Shown piece by piece: positions 9,173 through 21,390 of a stretch of DNA of 64,000 bases. The DNA is from Podocnemis expansa (taxonomy: Eukaryota > Chordata > Testudines > Podocnemididae), in contig ML682005.1 in NCBI GenBank assembly GCA_007922195.1, positions 24,421,632 to 24,485,631 on the forward strand, given 5' to 3'. A model generated the notes under the pieces. It worked only from the letters and a program-made list of their open reading frames with translations. It did no database searches and was not told the origin of the DNA. The first letter of the stretch is position 1. Each line of letters begins with the position of its first letter. The position numbers and the translations under genes are program-made.

Positions 9173-11686
9173 TTAGAACTATTTTGTACAGTACACAATT
9201 GTAGTTTTGGTAAAAATGGATAAGAATGAATAACTGTAAAGTTGGACTCACAACTTACCATAAGGCAAAATTTCTGCTCACAAACTAAAATTTTTGCTCA
9301 TGACATCCCAGTCCTTAGAGGGCGCCTCCCTGGTGTAGAGCATAGACGAGTCTTCTTGAGAATGAGATATTCTGTAAGAGATACTGTTTAATGTGGTGGG
9401 AGAGGAAAGACAGTCAATCACTACTTTAATTAAAAAAGCATTTCTGAAAGAGAAGTGAAACTTCCAGTCTCGTCCTCCAAATTTTCAATTAACCACTCAT
9501 GGTAGCTAGAAAGAAACTCTGCTCCTTGTAGCCAAATATTATACGTACTTTGGAATTTTGAATAGTTTATATGGCTTTTATCAAGCTGGTTTGAAGGATG
9601 AGGGTTCTAGTCTGAACCTGACCACAGATAAATCACGACTGAAACCAATTTACTATGGACTTACTAGGGATCAGAGGTACACAGATTTTAAGATATTTTA
9701 TAACAATTCTTTATTGCTAATAGCATAAAGCATATAATTGATAAGAATACTAATGGCTAAACATCCAATGAAATAACAGTGAATACATTAATGCACCCAG
9801 AACATTCTGTACTGTTGATAACAGGCTATAACAAGTTATGCTTCCTATAAAGTAGCTCATGGGTTACAGTTGCTTATACTTACACTTCACTGGAGTAAGA
9901 ACGTTGATGCTTCAATTGGCGTGCAGAGCCTAGGAGCCCTGATATACTTAACTAAGATAAAATCATAAGGACTAGCTAAGAGAAAGCAAGCAGGTGAGTC
10001 TGTGAAGATCTCTTGAGAAGGTTGAGCTCAGATGTGAGGAAATGAAGGCTTCCATTTCTCTCCCAAATCCTAGGGCCTTAAATACTTCTCACACATAACA
10101 AGCTCTATACCTTTAAACAACTCTAAAAATAAACTACATTATCTCATTCTTCCTCATCCAAATATGGGTCCTGCCCTCAAAATTGTTGGAGTACCTTTAG
10201 GTCATTGGTTAATGGGTTCATACGTATAATTGACATATTTTTCCTCTACTAGAATATTTTTCCTCACCTTTCCTTTTTTTTTTTAATTTACAAATTTTGT
10301 GGGTTTTGTAGTGTTTTACACAAATGTCAAAGGCTCACGTCAAGTTGTTATTTTTCCTGTTGACCTATATATTATAATCCAAAAATAGTTTATCTGAGAG
10401 TTTTCATCAGAGACCGTGGAACAAAGATTCACCTTTGGCTAATATTTTCTTCTTCACCCCTACTCCTACATCCTATTGCAAAGTTATTGCACACAGACTT
10501 GTCATTTCTATAACAAGGACTGTAGGTCCCTTACATATGTGGTCCAAAAGGCCTGCTAACTTACCTACTTATGCAAAGTATGCTACTATAAAACCAGGAT
10601 TTCTTAAACTTGTAAAGAAAGATATACACATATGAAATGGGATAGAGACTAATATATGCATGCAAGCTAAATAGAGGTATAGTCAAGGCTATACTCTCAC
10701 CCCAATATATAGCAGGTGTGACTTCTCTGCTGCATTTTGAAAGAGTTTGTCTTTTTCTGAAGCCCTGTGTATTGGCTACTGTACCTCATCCATTTTTGGC
10801 TTAACCATGTCAAATGTCTATCCTGCCACACATCACACTCCCCTAGTTGCTTCAAATATTCAGCTGCACACAATAAGTTGATGGTTTCCCATTCCTCTTC
10901 CTCACACATCAGACTTCCTGGTACCCTCCACCACGAATATGTATGCTCAGCTACTTTAGTGATGGGTATTGTAGAAGAAATTAAATAGACAAACCATCCA
11001 TACTCCTCTGATAGTCACATACTGCAGCTGCTTATCCCTCTGCTCCCTGTTTATTATTGAATGCTGTCAGCCAACTGCATGAAGTCCATGTGGGTGATTT
11101 GTTTAGTTGGCTTTGGCTCTAGCTAGCAGTGCTAATGGTCTATGTTCACGTAAACCAGATTAGTGAGGCGTTCATCTTACTTGCTCTGAATGTATGGTCC
11201 CTAAATAAATTAAGTATATGCCAGTGATGAATACAAAGAAGCTGAGTCACAGAAACATTATATCAGCCCTGGAAATATGAATTTCCACATGTAGCTTTCT
11301 GGGCCAGGAGCATGAGTGTCTCCCTTTCAAGCCTTCGGAAAAACTCTTTGGGGGGGAGGTGCAAGATTTGGTCTCTTTTCTCTGAATGGTGCTGTTTTTT
11401 CCTGGAAATCTCTTAGAAATCTCAGTTGTGGATTCCAACTCAGCGAGATGGTATTTATGTGATCGCTGCCTTCAATTAAAGGAACCAAAACAACAGCAAC
11501 AAAACCCTCTACTAGTCTATTTTTTTTGAATGAGGAATTTTATATGTGTAAGCCAACAAAATTACTGTTACTCAGGGCAAGTATCTTTCTTCTTTCATTA
11601 GCTTCCCATTTTTCTGTCTTTCCCTTTCCCTCACTGTTTTTGTGTGCTAGCGGGGAAAAGGACCCTTTCCTCTCTTGAAAGTGTCC
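9173..11686. other. Non-coding; possible reversed LTR at about 9560-10400
   Basis: About 9660-10150 looks LTR-like read on the minus strand (an AATAAA-type site near 9710). No matching ends or duplication were found, so this is only a suspicion. Nothing else is recognised to 11686. Confidence 0.3.
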
Positions 11687-11818
11687 TAAATTCCATTCTG
11701 TAAGTTCACCCATCTTCAAAGCATCTGACAAAGTGGGATTTTTCGCCCACAAAAGTTCATGCAAAAAATAAATCTGTTAGTCATAAAGTGCCATACGACT
11801 CCTTGGTTTTTTTTGCCA
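11687..11818 (+). mobile_element. Penelope-like element, family A, 3' fragment (copy A4)
   Basis: It starts at TTCCATTCTGTAAGTTCACC and runs through the HHR core at 11721-11762 to AAGTGCCATACGACTCCTTG and a T-rich end. Confidence 0.75.
11721..11762 (+). ncRNA. Compact hammerhead-ribozyme-like motif (copy A4)
   Basis: GCAT/ATGC stem I is intact. CTGACAA is at 11725-11731. Stem II GTGGGA pairs with GCCCAC except at one position. AAAA stands for GAAA. Decayed. Confidence 0.55.
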
Positions 11819-12491
11819 AATTACAGACTTGATTTCTCCATTAAGACTATGCTCTCCAAATCTTTGAACTTAGTGAGATCTGAAAATTCTTTCCTGGACT
11901 CATACAAATCTTCTATTAGTATAGCAATAAAGGCTGTTTTGTGAGAGTACTGGAGAGACTATACCAGTCTCCCACTGAGAGCTGCACAGATACCTAAAAA
12001 AGCTTCTAGTCACAGTGGTTGCTTTGCTCATGATGTAGCAAAGCAGAGGGCAAATATCTAAAGAATGTTACTGTAGGAATTGAAGCATAGAACTCTTGCT
12101 GTGTATGACTCAAATAATTGCACTTTCCCTGTTTTCTTCAATTCTTAAGTCTAGAGTTGACACTGCTAATGGAATCAGTTACTTGCATGGGGCAATTCCT
12201 TTATGACAGCAGAGCAAAAAAAAAACAACCTTCCATGATTCAGGATTGAGCACTGCTGAAAAATGCAGTATTTAGGTGCTGAATAGCTCTACAATGAGGT
12301 GCATTTCTTAGTTCTAGCGACTTAGCTTTTTTTAAATTTTCTTCCTACAGTTAGTTGGAAAGGGATTCATTTCACTGATTGTTTCTCAAATTGTTTTCTT
12401 CAGGATTAAACAAAAAGATTCTGCAAGCCACTGGAAGTTCTGGCCTGGAGAATTATTTGAAAACATCTGGCTTAAAAGATTCCACCACCAA

Positions 12492-12526
<35 letters not shown>

Positions 12527-12884
12527 TGAGAAGCGAGAGAGCAAATTTTTAATTGGTACAGATAACACAGATGGCATTAAGAAATCGCGTTTGGGTAAAA
12601 AGTGTAAATTCATTGCGAGACTGATCTATTTACACAGTATGCAATTGACTTGACTGGATAGCCAGAGTCACTTTCACAATTATAAAGCTAAGTGTGTGGG
12701 GTTTTTTTAGGTGATTGCACATTTAATATTGTAATGTTATAGTTGAAGTGATTAATTAAAGCATTTTCTCTATCAAAACTAAGGGCCTAATCCTGGACAT
12801 GGAGTTTGTCTTGTCATGCTGCTATAACAATACAAAGCAGCCTGAACCAACCAGTGGAAAGTTACTGGTATAGGGCTAACACAG
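11819..12884. other. Non-coding, microsatellite only
   Basis: No gene recognised. The one feature is the (GT)n tract at 12494-12524. Confidence 0.45.
12494..12524. repeat. (GT)n microsatellite
   Basis: About 15 uninterrupted GT units, followed by GAGTGAG. Confidence 0.95.
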
Positions 12885-13189
12885 ATGTTCCCTGGTTACC
12901 TTCCCTGTTCTGGTTTGCAAATTATAGAGTTTGGTCTTAGACAGGTACCACTCTCAGTGAGATTCACAGGAGTGTTGCCTGAGCAAGACATGACAGTTAC
13001 TGAGTTTGAAGAAAAAAACGGCTACCAGTTCAAAAAGTCAGCACTTATGTCAGGTGGCACTGTGATGCTGGTATCACCACCGTGGATCTTGTTTGCAATG
13101 CTGTGGCGACTGCTGATAAATATTGATTGTTCAAGGGTAACCACAGTATTGCGTTGGCATCTCAGTTTGCCGCATGTGGCACTGTCTGC

Positions 13190-13605
13190 TAGACTCTTAA
13201 CAGAGCACTTCCATCTTCCTAATCACTCGATGATGGATTTGTTAACAGCTGTCATTAGAGCTGTACCTGGGACATCAAGACTTCAAAGAGAGACAGCTGA
13301 ACTCGAATTAATATGCAAGCTAAATTCTGTGAAAGCAGGACTTAATTGAGGCTATAGTTTCTTTTCCCATTACAAAGGGTAATTTGACTTCAGGCTTCCC
13401 ATGGTTTAAGCCTGTAAACTGCTCTGATTTGCTGTTACTTTATGACCTGATCCTCTGTTTTACACCCCCTTGCATTTCGTTTCATTCCTTTCTGTAAGTT
13501 CACCCATCTTCGAAGCATCTGAGGAAGTGGGATCTTCTCCCACGATGGCTCATGCAAAAAATAAATCTGTTAGTCTTCAAGTGCCACACAACTCCTTGTT
13601 GTTTT
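13190..13605 (+). mobile_element. Penelope-like element, family A (copy A5), with end of coding sequence
   Basis: The plus frame ending at 13349 reads TEHFHLPNHSMMDLLTAV and finishes AELELICKLNSVKAGLN, then stop. This is the C-terminal end of the GIY-YIG protein, longer than in copy A3 because A3 stops at its TAA earlier. The tail and HHR core (13515-13555) follow. From 13276 it is almost identical to copy A6. Confidence 0.85.
13515..13555 (+). ncRNA. Compact hammerhead-ribozyme-like motif (copy A5)
   Basis: GCAT/ATGC stem I is intact. CTGAGGA satisfies CUGANGA. Stem II GTGGGA/TCCCAC is perfect. The second core strand reads GATG instead of GAAA, so it is predicted inactive. Confidence 0.55.
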
Positions 13606-14273
13606 TTCTCTTAACAGAGCAGTCTTTCAGAAAGCTGAGCCCCTTGTTGGTCTGGCTGATCCTCAGAAAGGAGAGAAGACTTTGGGAGCAATTACAGTAT
13701 CAAACTACGAAGCCCCAGAAGGGGTGGTTCTTCAGAACATAGGTCTGAAGTACTCTGATATGAGAGAGAAAAAAGATCATATAACAGATGTTAGTAGGCT
13801 TCTTAACACAGCTAGATGCCTTTGCTGGTTGACATGCTTCCACTCATGCCCTCAGACAAAACCAGTGTGGCTCCTTCCGGAAGATAGAAGTGGTAAAATT
13901 TCAGTCATTTTGGTTCAGATGCTAGATCTAAATTCAGATCCAGGTGGCTGTCAGCATTCAGATAAAAAATAAAATAATGCAATATATCCTTGCTGGTAGC
14001 TAAATTACCCGTCTTTATTTTGTATGTACAGGAGGTCTGAATTATGGTTGCTTTGGAAATTCCTGATTCTGGATGTTCTGGCCTTTTGTATATTAATTTC
14101 TGTGTGTTATTGACTGATTTAACATATACATTGAATTTAATAATAAATTGTTGTAGATAAATGTCTTTTAACAATTATTTATACAATGGAGAAGTACATG
14201 ACAATTTTTATAAAAGATAAATCCTCCCCCACACAGCTGGCAATCCAACCACACTAATAAGAACATCCTTAAT

Positions 14274-14671
14274 GGGTATGTCCACACAGCACTTTTATTC
14301 CGAAATAACACTGGTTATTTTGAAATAAAAGATATTTGGTCCACATGATGTTTTCTTATTTCGAAAGGACCGATCCTGTTCTTTCGAAATAAGAACCATC
14401 GTTTCGAAACAGGTTAAACCCCAATTGTTTTGAAATGGCTCTTATTTCAAAATGGTTATTTTGAAATAAGGCCGTTTTGACGTTGTTTTGAAACAACACC
14501 ATTGTTTCGAAACAACATGTCCAAATGGCCTTATTTCGAAATAACCATTTCGAAATAAGAGCTGCTTCAATAGCAGCTTTCCCTTAATTCAAATTAACTT
14601 ATCTCGAAATAAGGACTTTATTTTGAAATAACTCATTTTGAAATAATAATGATGTGTGTGTAGACATAGCC
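14274..14671. mobile_element. Palindromic non-autonomous DNA transposon (M2)
   Basis: Ends GGGTATGTCCACAC / GTGTGTAGACATAGCC. AAT is duplicated at 14271-14273 and 14672-14674. The interior is TTTCGAAATAA words in both orientations with many C/T and G/A differences at the CpG. It is closely similar to M3, 230 bp away. Confidence 0.8.
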
Positions 14672-14903
14672 AATAAGTCTTGGGTACAAATAGGATTTAA
14701 ATACACTATCAAAAAATAAAAAATGAGCTGCAGCAGAATGCCAGGAATAGTTTTGATCGTCATGTTCTGAAGGCAAATTAAATTTCACCTCCAGAAAGCA
14801 GGAGAAAGAATGGACACCGTATTCTTGCACTATAACCTGTCCCTTGCATTCTCTGGCAGCCTGAAAGTCTTCAGGACCTATCTGCAAGAGTTGTGCTCTC
14901 TGT

Positions 14904-15350
14904 GGGTATGTCTACACAGCACTTTTATTTTGAAATAACACTGGTTATTTCATAATAAAAGATATTTGGTCCACATGACGTTTTCTTATTTTGAAAGGAC
15001 AGATCCCGTCCTTTTGAAATAAGAATCGTTGTTTCAAAAAAGGTGAAACCCCAGTTGTTTCAAAACAGCTGTTATTTTGAAATGGTTATTTTGAAATAAG
15101 GCCATTTGGACATGTTGTTTTGAAACAACACCATTGTTTTGAAACAACTGTTTCGAAACAACATGTCCAAATGGCCTTATTTCGAAATAACCATTTCAAA
15201 ATAACAGCCGTTTCGATTGCAGGCTTTCCCTTAATTCGAATTAACATTTGCTTAATTTGAATTAACTTATTTCAAAATAAGGACTTTATTTCGAAATAAC
15301 TCCTTTTGAAACACTCATTTCAAAATAACAATGTGTGTGTAGACATAGCC
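14904..15350. mobile_element. Palindromic non-autonomous DNA transposon (M3)
   Basis: Ends GGGTATGTCTACACAGCAC / GTGTGTAGACATAGCC. TGT is duplicated at 14901-14903 and 15351-15353. The first 100 bases align with M2 at high identity, including AAGATATTTGGTCCACATGA. Confidence 0.8.
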
Positions 15351-15840
15351 TGTGATTTTGAATGTTCTTTCTAAAACAAGAATGGAATTGGCAGCAAAAC
15401 TAACTAGCCTTCACCAGTTGGTGGCATTCATCTCTGGCAATGATGGCATGGTATTAGAAAATCTGAGCCAACCTTCCAGTTGCTCTTACTCATTATGGAT
15501 AAATCTCAGTGAAATGCAGCTGAATCATACACTGAGTGAGTTTCAAGGGCCCTCAATCTGGCATGATACTTTTCATGAGTATTGAATGAAAAAATCAACA
15601 ATGATAGCTAGTATGAATAATGAGGTGCAACACACAATATATCATGATTTGAAAAACTTTTCTGTTGTAGGTGAATACAAATTTCCAAATAAAATGTGTA
15701 CTGATTGTCTTTGTGGTGTTTAACCTGGTTATCATTTTTTTCCCCTATAACATCTCTTACCATAGTGTCTGCGTAACGATATCTACAAATATTTAGATTA
15801 GTAAAATCATATGTTGCTGTGTTTACCTGTGTTGCCTAGG
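15351..15840. other. Non-coding, nothing recognised
   Basis: A 77-codon plus frame at 15352-15585 has no recognisable domain. Confidence 0.4.
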
Positions 15841-16440
15841 CCGGGGGGGGGTCTCCATCTTTTTATTTCCAAGGGCTCTCCCTCCAACATGCTGTAAAAA
15901 CTCCAGGCCCTGAGGGAGTTGGGGGGGGGGGGGGGGGGAGTTTGGTGCTCCTGGCTTCAGCCTTGAGGAGTGGGGACAGGGGTCTTGGGCCTTCAGCCAT
16001 GGAGGAAGTGTGGACTTGGGGCTCTGGACTTCAGCCGCTGGATGGGGAGAGGGCTCAGAGCCCCTGTCCTGTGGGGTGCTTGGGCTCCAGGTGCCCGTGG
16101 GGGGGAGGGGGGGCTTGGGATTTATACCCCGCCGGGCTTCGGGGGGGGGAGATGGTGGGGTTTCAGCCCTGTAGGGCACTGAGGCATCAGGTGACGGGCT
16201 TCAACCCCACAGAGGGTGCTGAGGCTCTGAGCTTCAGGTCCACTCCCGCATCATCCCCCTGTGGAAGGCACTGGTGCTCAGGTGGCCAAGCTTTAGCCTC
16301 GTGGAGAATGCGGGGGGGGGGGGGGGGGTGCAGCACCCCCAGGGGGTTGGGGGGGGGGACCCCTTGGCTGTCTCCCGGGATCCGCCCCCCGGGGGGGCGG
16401 GGTGCCAGATTTCATGGCTCCACACTTCAGGACCCCATAG
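15841..16440. repeat. GC-rich block with long G runs
   Basis: It contains G runs of 18 (15921-15938) and 17 (16312-16328) and repeated GGCTTCAGCCC-like words. Open frames on both strands here are low-complexity artefacts. It could be the core of a GC-rich DNA transposon, but no terminal repeats were found. Confidence 0.6.
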
Positions 16441-17167
16441 CTCTTTTCCAGGCCCTGGATGAGAACTCCTGGCTTAGACAAGAAACACACTAACAGTGAA
16501 CTCACCAAACACCTACAATGGCTAATAGTGAGAGAAGTGGTGAAGGCTATGCAAAGAAGGAAAGATTCATCATTAGTGTGGTTTGTTTGTAAGAGATAAT
16601 TTAGTAAGGAAATGCTGAGAGACTGCTATCCCCTGAGGGCAGAATTAAGGCTGTGGCATGTGGCCCATGGTGTGCAATGGATATGGCAATGATAAGGTGT
16701 ATTCTGTGGGTAAAGGTAAAGTGCCTTCCACCACAGAGAAATCTTATCTGCAACAAATAGTTGGAATTTGGCTTTTTCCAGTGAGAATTCTTTTGAGAAT
16801 TCCTAGTGAATCAAAATGGCCTGACACCAAGGCAGAAGATAACTTTCATAGTTGCTATTGGCTTTTTTATTCAGAAACATGGGACGGATGAGTTGCTCAT
16901 TGGCATGTTATAAGTAATGTACATGATGATATATAGATGTAAGCAGGAGCTGAATGGACTTTCCCCAGCTGAGATAGTAGTTGCATGAGCACACCTGCCC
17001 TGTTGAGGTACACAGCATGATGGGGCCACTTTGCCCAAATGATCCCTTTGGCTGGTGTTGGGTTATGTGTCACTGTCATATTAAATGCAGGAATAATGAA
17101 ATGTCATTTCCCTTTGTTGTCTGAGCAAAGGGCAGCAGAACTGAAATTAGCCTGGTCTGATGGAGGG
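16441..17167. other. Non-coding, nothing recognised
   Basis: No supportable feature. Confidence 0.4.
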
Positions 17168-17506
17168 ACATGGGACACCAAGACTTCAAAGAGAGACAGC
17201 TGAACTCGAATTAATATGCAATCTAAATTCTGTGAAAGCAGGACTTAATTGAGGCTATAGTTTCTTTTCCCATTACAAAGGGTAATTTGACTTCAGGCTT
17301 CCCATGGTTTAAGCCTGTAAACTGCTCTGATTTGCTGTTACTTTATGACCTGATCCTCTGTTTTACACCCCCTTGCATTTCGTTTCATTCCTTTCTGTAA
17401 GTTCACCCATCTTCGAAGCATCTGAGGAAGTGGGATCTTCTCCCACGATGGCTCATGCAAAAAATAAATCTGTTAGTCTTCAAGTGCCACACGACTCCTT
17501 GTTTTT
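17168..17506 (+). mobile_element. Penelope-like element, family A (copy A6), near-twin of A5
   Basis: From GGGACACCAAGACTTCAAAG to CACACGACTCCTTGTT it matches 13276-13605 with only three differences that I can count in about 330 bases. Upstream flanks differ, so this is either an independent 5'-truncated insertion of the same young lineage or part of a local duplication. Confidence 0.85.
17418..17458 (+). ncRNA. Compact hammerhead-ribozyme-like motif (copy A6)
   Basis: Same sequence as copy A5: intact GCAT/ATGC stem I, CTGAGGA, perfect stem II, GATG in place of GAAA. Confidence 0.55.
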
Positions 17507-18345
17507 TCTGATGGAGGTGTCACTCTCATCTGAACTCAGCCGGCTAAGCAAGGGGCTTGGCTCCCAGAGCCCTGTGAAAATGGATTGGGGTGGAGACATG
17601 TATTCCTGCCTGGAAGTGTGGGCTGTCCCAAAGTGCCTCCCTCATGGTTTAACCTTCCACTCTCAATGTTCAAAGCTAGAGCTAATTAAGACTCCATTAG
17701 GCATCGTTTGTTTTGTTAAGTGCTTATTCGAACTGAAAGTCTCATCTGGGGTATGGTGTTGCTGCTCAGCTTCAGCACTGGAGACCCCCACTAAGAACTA
17801 AAAACCACCGGGCGTTGCTCATCAGAGAGCTGGGTGGAACCTCAAGAGACTGACCCACTGAGGTCATAGCAGAGAAGCAGGGGATAGCACCTGATGCTGG
17901 TGTGCAGCAGACTGACCAGTGGAGCAGCTGGCAGAGGATAGTTAGCAGCGCAGACTGTGGAGAAATAAATGGCCAGTGTGGCAAGGCAGTAGAGTGAGCA
18001 AAGTGCCTTCTTTTCCCTCTCCTCAACCCCCAGATGTGGGAGGTGAACTCTGCAGCCACTTCTCTAGACCTGGGGCTGGCTGGACTAAGGACAACAGTAT
18101 GAGTGAGTTGCTGTGAAGGGAGTGACACTTTTTGTTTCTGGACTTAAGAACCTGAAGCTAAAGAAAACTGCCCAGGGTGGATGTTTTGTTCATGGTTTTA
18201 TGGGGATGATTCCTGCCTGTAGTATTTTTTTCCCAAGTTACAGCTAGGTTACCATTCCTCTTGTTAAGTCTCTTTTCTATACTTAGTATCTCTACTTGTG
18301 AAACGCGAAGTATTGCCTTGACAGGCAACTAAGGATAACATGTAA
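17507..18345. other. Non-coding, nothing recognised
   Basis: Moderately GC-rich sequence. Possibly an old LTR-type repeat, but without ends I can define. Confidence 0.35.
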
Positions 18346-18960
18346 AGCCTTGTCTACAAGTGAAAAATAAATTGATCTAACCTACATCAATTTACAGCTA
18401 CCACTGTAAGTCTAGAAGTGGCTGATGTCCACCCTGCCCTCCTTGGGTCAGTGGAGTGCATCCTAATCAGAAGCACTTCCACTTATCTAAGAGAAACAGT
18501 GTGGGGGGGTTGAACGGTGACACTGGCCTGGTGGCCAAGGCCCCCTGTATAAAGGGATGGAGTCGTAGAATCATAGAGTTAGCAGAGACCTCATGAGGGC
18601 ATCTAGTCCAACCCCCTGCCAAAAAAAAGCAGGCCCACATGCCGGCCTTCTCATCGTGCGTCTGCTGAGAGCAGGAACCAGCAACCTGAGCTTCTCACCC
18701 TGCTCCCAGCAAGGAGACTGGGTTCAGTTGCATAGTTTTCCAGGGAACTGGCTTATCAATGACATTGTGTCACCCTAACTAAGCCCACATAAGCCCTACA
18801 TGCCTCACAGAGGTGGTTTTGGTTTGTTGAATAAAAGCAAAGCAGCTGCATTGTTTGGGGTGGGGGGGGTGGGGGCGGTGATTGCAGTGTGTACACCACC
18901 TTTGTTTTGTTGACTGAAGCTGACTTTGGTTGATAAAACTTTCCACCATAGAGTAGGCCT
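18346..18960. mobile_element. Candidate DNA transposon with AGCCTTGTCTAC-type ends
   Basis: Left end AAGCCTTGTCTACAAG; right end, read inward, AGGCCTACTCTATGG. The ends are partly complementary. A CR1 fragment (18563-18640) lies inside. No convincing target duplication. Confidence 0.45.
18563..18640 (-). mobile_element. CR1 LINE 3' end
   Basis: AGAATCATAGAGTTAGCAGA, then CATCTAGTCCAACCCCCTGC, is the reverse complement of the CR1 3' UTR with its ATTCTATGATTCT-type end. It is the same sequence type as 57016-57090. Confidence 0.75.
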
Positions 18961-19105
18961 AAGTGTCCCAGGTCACTGGGAGCTCAAGTCAATTTTGTGT
19001 TGTACTGTCAAAAGGCAGCCCCGCATCCGGAAACCGGCCATTGTCACCGTCAACTCTGACTGGCGGAAGGGTAACACAAACAACTGATAGACGTAGGAAA
19101 TGCTG

Positions 19106-19447
19106 GGGTTTGTTCACACGGCAGTCTTATTTCGAAACAACAGAGGTTGTTTCAAAATAAGACATGCCATGTTCACACGACGTACCGTTGTTTCGAAACA
19201 ACTTAAACCCCATTTGGTGAGGAAACAACGTTGTTTCTAAACAATTGATTCGAAGCAATCCCGTCAGAACACGTTGTTTCGAAACAACGGTGACTCGTTT
19301 TGAAATAACTGTTGTGCGAACATGCTATTTCACTTTGAGCTTTTTTCCTTAATTCGAATTAACTTATTTTGAAATAAGGCGTTATTTCGATACAAGTTGT
19401 TTTGAAACAACTTGTATCGAAATAACTCCCTGTGTGTGACCATAGCC
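19106..19447. mobile_element. Palindromic non-autonomous DNA transposon (M4)
   Basis: Ends GGGTTTGTTCACACGG / GTGTGTGACCATAGCC. CTG is duplicated at 19103-19105 and 19448-19450. The interior is TTTCGAAACAA words in both orientations. The TTGTTCACAC end puts it with M1 and M5 rather than M2/M3. Confidence 0.8.
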
Positions 19448-20548
19448 CTGGAGACGTAAATGGGAGTCTCGCCTCCCTTAAAGATGAGCAAAAGGAGTGT
19501 TTCCTTTACTTCCCCAAGGTGGATAGTAGTTCGGGTTTTACGACTCAGGAGTCAGTGTTAGCTATACAGTTGTTTCTCCCCTCCCCCCCTTTTTTAATAG
19601 CTAAATTTTATTACAATCCTCAATCTTAATTTAGTTTTTCTTGTAGTGCTAGCATTCTTAAGAAGATACTTCCATAAGCAATAGTTCTCATTTCACCTGA
19701 ACTTCATGTCCTTGAAGTATCAAGATAAATCCTTCAGCTTTGGGTTAGGTGATAAGCTCTTTGCAACGTAGTACAATTGTAGCTGAGCTAATATTTGTCA
19801 TGCTTAAAGTGACAGTACAGTCTATTAAGCAATTGGTTCCTGTGGGTTTCATGCTGCAGTTATTCATAGCCATAAATGAAAGAGAAAAACAGATTTCCTG
19901 ACTCAGTGATATCTGGAGCCTGTTGAGGCAAAACATCTTTTGGTGCTGTTAAAGTGCCAACACTGCCTTTTGTGAGGTTGAGGGACTCAGGTATGCACTG
20001 AGCTATGAAGAAATAAGAATGCCCCAGTATGGATACTTTGCTTTAACATTAAAATTGTCCATGTTTGAGTTCTGTGGGGTGAGTTCACTGGGAAGATGGC
20101 CTCTTTACTGCCTAGCACCACTCATCGCCAGTGCAGGGGTGAATGCTAATGGGCCCCTGCCATGGGAAAGAGAGGGTATTGGAACCTCAATTTGGCTTCT
20201 AAACTTCAGGGGCAGAAATTAGTCTGTCCTTTATTTCAGTCTGACTGAGTGGAAGTACTGGTGGAGCTAGTGATCTAGATGGTGCATGCCACGAGACAAT
20301 GGGATTGTCCATTATTGTTGCTGTGAAAGTCCACTCGCCAGGCAGAAGCAGGCTGTTGCTCTACCACTGCTAAGTGCCACAGCATGCTCTTTAGGGTATG
20401 TTACCTTGTGCCACACCTAGCGCTTTGAAATCTACCTGCTCTGTCACATGCCCACTTTGCCCCCAGCCCTTCTTTAGACTGAGTGGTGCTATTCTATAGA
20501 CGGCCAAGTTGGCATTTGGCCATAACCAGATTTGTCACCCTCCCTTCT
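19448..20548. other. Non-coding, nothing recognised
   Basis: No supportable gene. Confidence 0.4.
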
Positions 20549-20885
20549 GGTGTGTCTACACTGGGGCCTTAGGTTGATTCCATGGCCATACTGGGTTTTT
20601 ATTAAGTGGGCTTAACTGTGTCTTTAAGTCGACTTAATACCATCACTGTTTTAAGTCGACTTAAGCCACTGTGGATGGGGAATAGCCCTTAAGTTGACTT
20701 AATTGGCTTCGAGGCACTCTCCCAGAGTTTGTGGCCACCAAGAAGGGCCAACCGCGCTCCTGCCAGTGTGGATGCAGGCAGTTGACAGGAGTTTTCAATG
20801 TGGATGCTCTGAGTTGACGTAACAAGGTTGACCTTAAGTTGATCTTGTTAAGCTGACTTAACAGACCCTCCAGTGTAGATATACC
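20549..20885. mobile_element. DNA transposon with TGTCTACACTGG ends (M9)
   Basis: GGTGTGTCTACACTGG at the left and CCAGTGTAGATATACC at the right are near-perfect inverted ends. The interior has repeated TTAAGTCGACTTAA words. No clean duplication is seen. Confidence 0.7.
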
Positions 20886-21390
20886 CCCTCCTTTCCTCTT
20901 CCTTCCATTCTGTTTTTGACTCAGATTCCTAACAAGGAGGGTTACCCGCAGCAGGTTGGGTGTTTTATCATGGATCTTTTTAGTGAAAGTCACAAAGAGG
21001 CTGTGGTCACTGACCAAAAACTCCCAGAAGCCCATGACCTGTACTTGAAAATGCCCTAGGGCCTGGGAGCTGACACAGCCCTAGCTGCAGCTCCAGTGAT
21101 CCTGGAGCTGACCTGATTGCTCCAGCTGCCTCTGAGCTGGCTCCAGGGGCTACTGCTCATGGGTGGTAGGGAGGCCTGACAGCTGTTGCAGCTCCACTAC
21201 TGGAGTAGCATAGGGGTGGGGGCTGAACATAAAGATGTCACAGTGGTTTGGTGAGGTCACAGGCTTCATGTGACATAATTGGATTCTTGTGGCAGTTCCT
21301 TCTGGCAGGTCTTCCAGCCAATGCAAGCTGAAAAGCATCATTTAACGTCAGTGGGAGCAGTCACTTCAGTGGCATTCCCACTGTACCCGG

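Noticed and set aside
12386..12613. Minus frame with a Thr-His repeat
   Set aside because: It is a translation of the GT microsatellite.
15942..16493. 183-codon plus frame
   Set aside because: Gly-rich translation of a G-run block with homopolymers; no recognisable protein.
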